This document shows positions 63,061-64,000 of a stretch of 64,000 bases of DNA, piece by piece. Positions within the stretch are counted from its first letter, which is position 1, and the number at the start of each line of letters is the position of its first letter. The DNA is taken from positions 9,600,501 to 9,664,500 of the forward strand of contig JAPNXP010000001.1 in NCBI GenBank assembly GCA_028753945.1, given 5' to 3'. This stretch comes from Hexactinellida sp. DTS-2022. Lineage: Eukaryota; Porifera; Hexactinellida. Both the position numbers and the translations under genes were made by a program. The notes beneath the pieces were generated by a model. It saw nothing but the letters and a program-made list of their open reading frames with translations, ran no database searches and was not told where the DNA came from.

Positions 63061-64000
63061 TATTATTATTATTTTTTTCTCCGTAGACGGTGCCCTGGCC
63101 AGAGCTTTATAGTTGATGGGCTTAAACTTTGCATGTAGGTGCGATGGGACCGTCTAATTTGCACCTGGGGTCACGATTTTTGATTAAGAAATTTTTGACA
63201 CATCTTTAACACCTTTCAAATTTTGTCTGGTCCATAACTCAAAAATTGTTTTACTAAACCCCCAAATTTTATTTCATATTTGGATTCACCATAAAATTCT
63301 GCGTCTGATAGGTGAAGAAGGTTTTCAATGAATGGTTTAATTTCTGCCATAAATGGGGGTTGAAATTTCTTTGTTTACTCACACTTCAATTTCAGTAAAG
63401 TGTTAAATCTAATTCTATTGTTTCAACTTGTAATAATTATATTGATTTAACTTGTTAAATCCTACTCTAGTGATTCAACTTGCGATAATTATATTGATTT
63501 AACTTGTTAAATCCTACTCTAGTGATTCAACTTGCGATAATTATATTGATTTAACTTATAAATTCCAGCTGGCTTCTATTTAATTCTAGCATTACTATAC
63601 AATGGATTAAATTAAGAGCATCCTTATATGTAGACGGTCTATTTCTAGACGGTCTATAAAAGCCCATACAAATAAGGCAAAAATTTGTAGACCGTCTATA
63701 AATTCTGTAGACCACTTGCCCTGCTTTTTATGGGTAATACTAATGCATAGGAAATAAAACCTGGTCTATTTCTAGACGGTCTACATATAAGATATCTCTT
63801 AAATTAAATTAATTTATATAAGGAATTTGTTGACTTTACTCAACTCACCGTGGATAACATTGCTAAAATAAATAACTAATAATTTAATTTATTATCAATA
63901 AGTAATGAATGGCATTAAACTAAAGATGGTTTATGATAGAACCGTTAACATTTTACATTCCACAACAACGACAGATAAAGTGATTATATTTATTTCGCGA
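63061..64000 (-). repeat. Hairpin unit D3, mirror of 59171-59976, cut by window end
   Basis: CCGTAGACGGTGCCCTGGCC at the start and TCGTTGTTGTGGAATGTAAA (reversed) near the end match 59171-59976 closely. The 183 bp element at 63616-63798 is the main difference. Confidence 0.9.
63616..63798. mobile_element. MITE with 9 bp target duplication (Mutator-like?)
   Basis: Ends GAGCATCCTTATATGTAGAC and (reversed) GAGATATCTTATATGTAGAC. TTAAATTAA is at 63607-63615 and 63799-63807. The mirror unit near 59355-59385 shows the empty site. A 9 bp duplication suggests Mutator, but the AT-rich site leaves 8 bp (hAT) possible. Confidence 0.75.

Noticed and set aside
1-64000. tRNA and rRNA genes
   Set aside because: I scanned by eye for conserved tRNA box words and rRNA cores and found none I could fold convincingly. 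A tRNAscan or Infernal run would be decisive.

Overview
The window looks like AT-rich nuclear DNA from an early-branching animal. The genes are intron-bearing or intronless metazoan types: a signal-peptide/C-type-lectin/Ig/transmembrane receptor, EGF-repeat leucine-rich-repeat (LRR) surface proteins, and a coiled-coil NHL protein. The intronless coiled-coil NHL protein and the very high load of small DNA transposons remind me of sponges, possibly glass sponges. That placement is an impression from protein style, not a database result. I saw no reverse transcriptase, capsid or envelope gene, no rRNA, no tRNA I could defend, and no CRISPR array.

Layout. 1-8.6 kb: repeat-rich DNA holding a broken copy of the NHL gene (681-1062), a near-perfect 0.93 kb palindrome (1661-2592), minisatellites, and a Ulp1/SENP-like protease gene lying between two inverted foldback repeats (about 5996-8600). 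8.8-17.3 kb: four tandem units of about 1.4 kb, each opening with a ~125 bp hairpin; one unit carries a 1.4 kb element inserted at TTAA. 17.46-18.70 kb: an intact single-exon NHL-repeat gene on the minus strand. 20.68-29.77 kb: an eight-exon gene (my model: 2496 coding nt, 831 aa, all introns phase 1) for a type I receptor with signal peptide, C-type lectin domain, five Ig-like modules, a membrane-proximal domain, a transmembrane helix and a cytoplasmic ITIM-like tyrosine. A broken relative of its tail lies at 31.05-31.33 kb on the other strand. 31.3-35.5 kb: gene-poor, with a GC-rich patch and small hAT and Tc1/mariner elements. 35.6-39.1 kb: two more hairpin units, one interrupted by two hAT elements that used the same 8 bp target. 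39.7-57.0 kb: four tandem LRR-EGF genes, probably GPI-anchored, each with a duplicated upstream region. 58.4-64 kb: hairpin units in both orientations, forming a large inverted repeat.

How the parts may work together. The most notable observation is in the four LRR-EGF genes. Their differences fall mainly in the short x-L-x-L-x strands of the LRRs, while long blocks between the strands are nearly unchanged. This is the pattern expected of a ligand-binding concave face under diversification. The genes are mosaics of each other, copies 1 and 4 share a nearly identical 1.85 kb 3' tract, and one copy has a stop codon exactly at a variable strand position. Beside them lies an ITIM-type lectin/Ig receptor with its own internal exon duplications and a broken paralogue. 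My inference is a candidate self/non-self or microbial recognition locus; no function is shown by the sequence alone.

A second theme is structured repeats. One hairpin occurs at least 14 times with paired changes in its two arms. Another repeat family ends in a run of four or five small hairpins.
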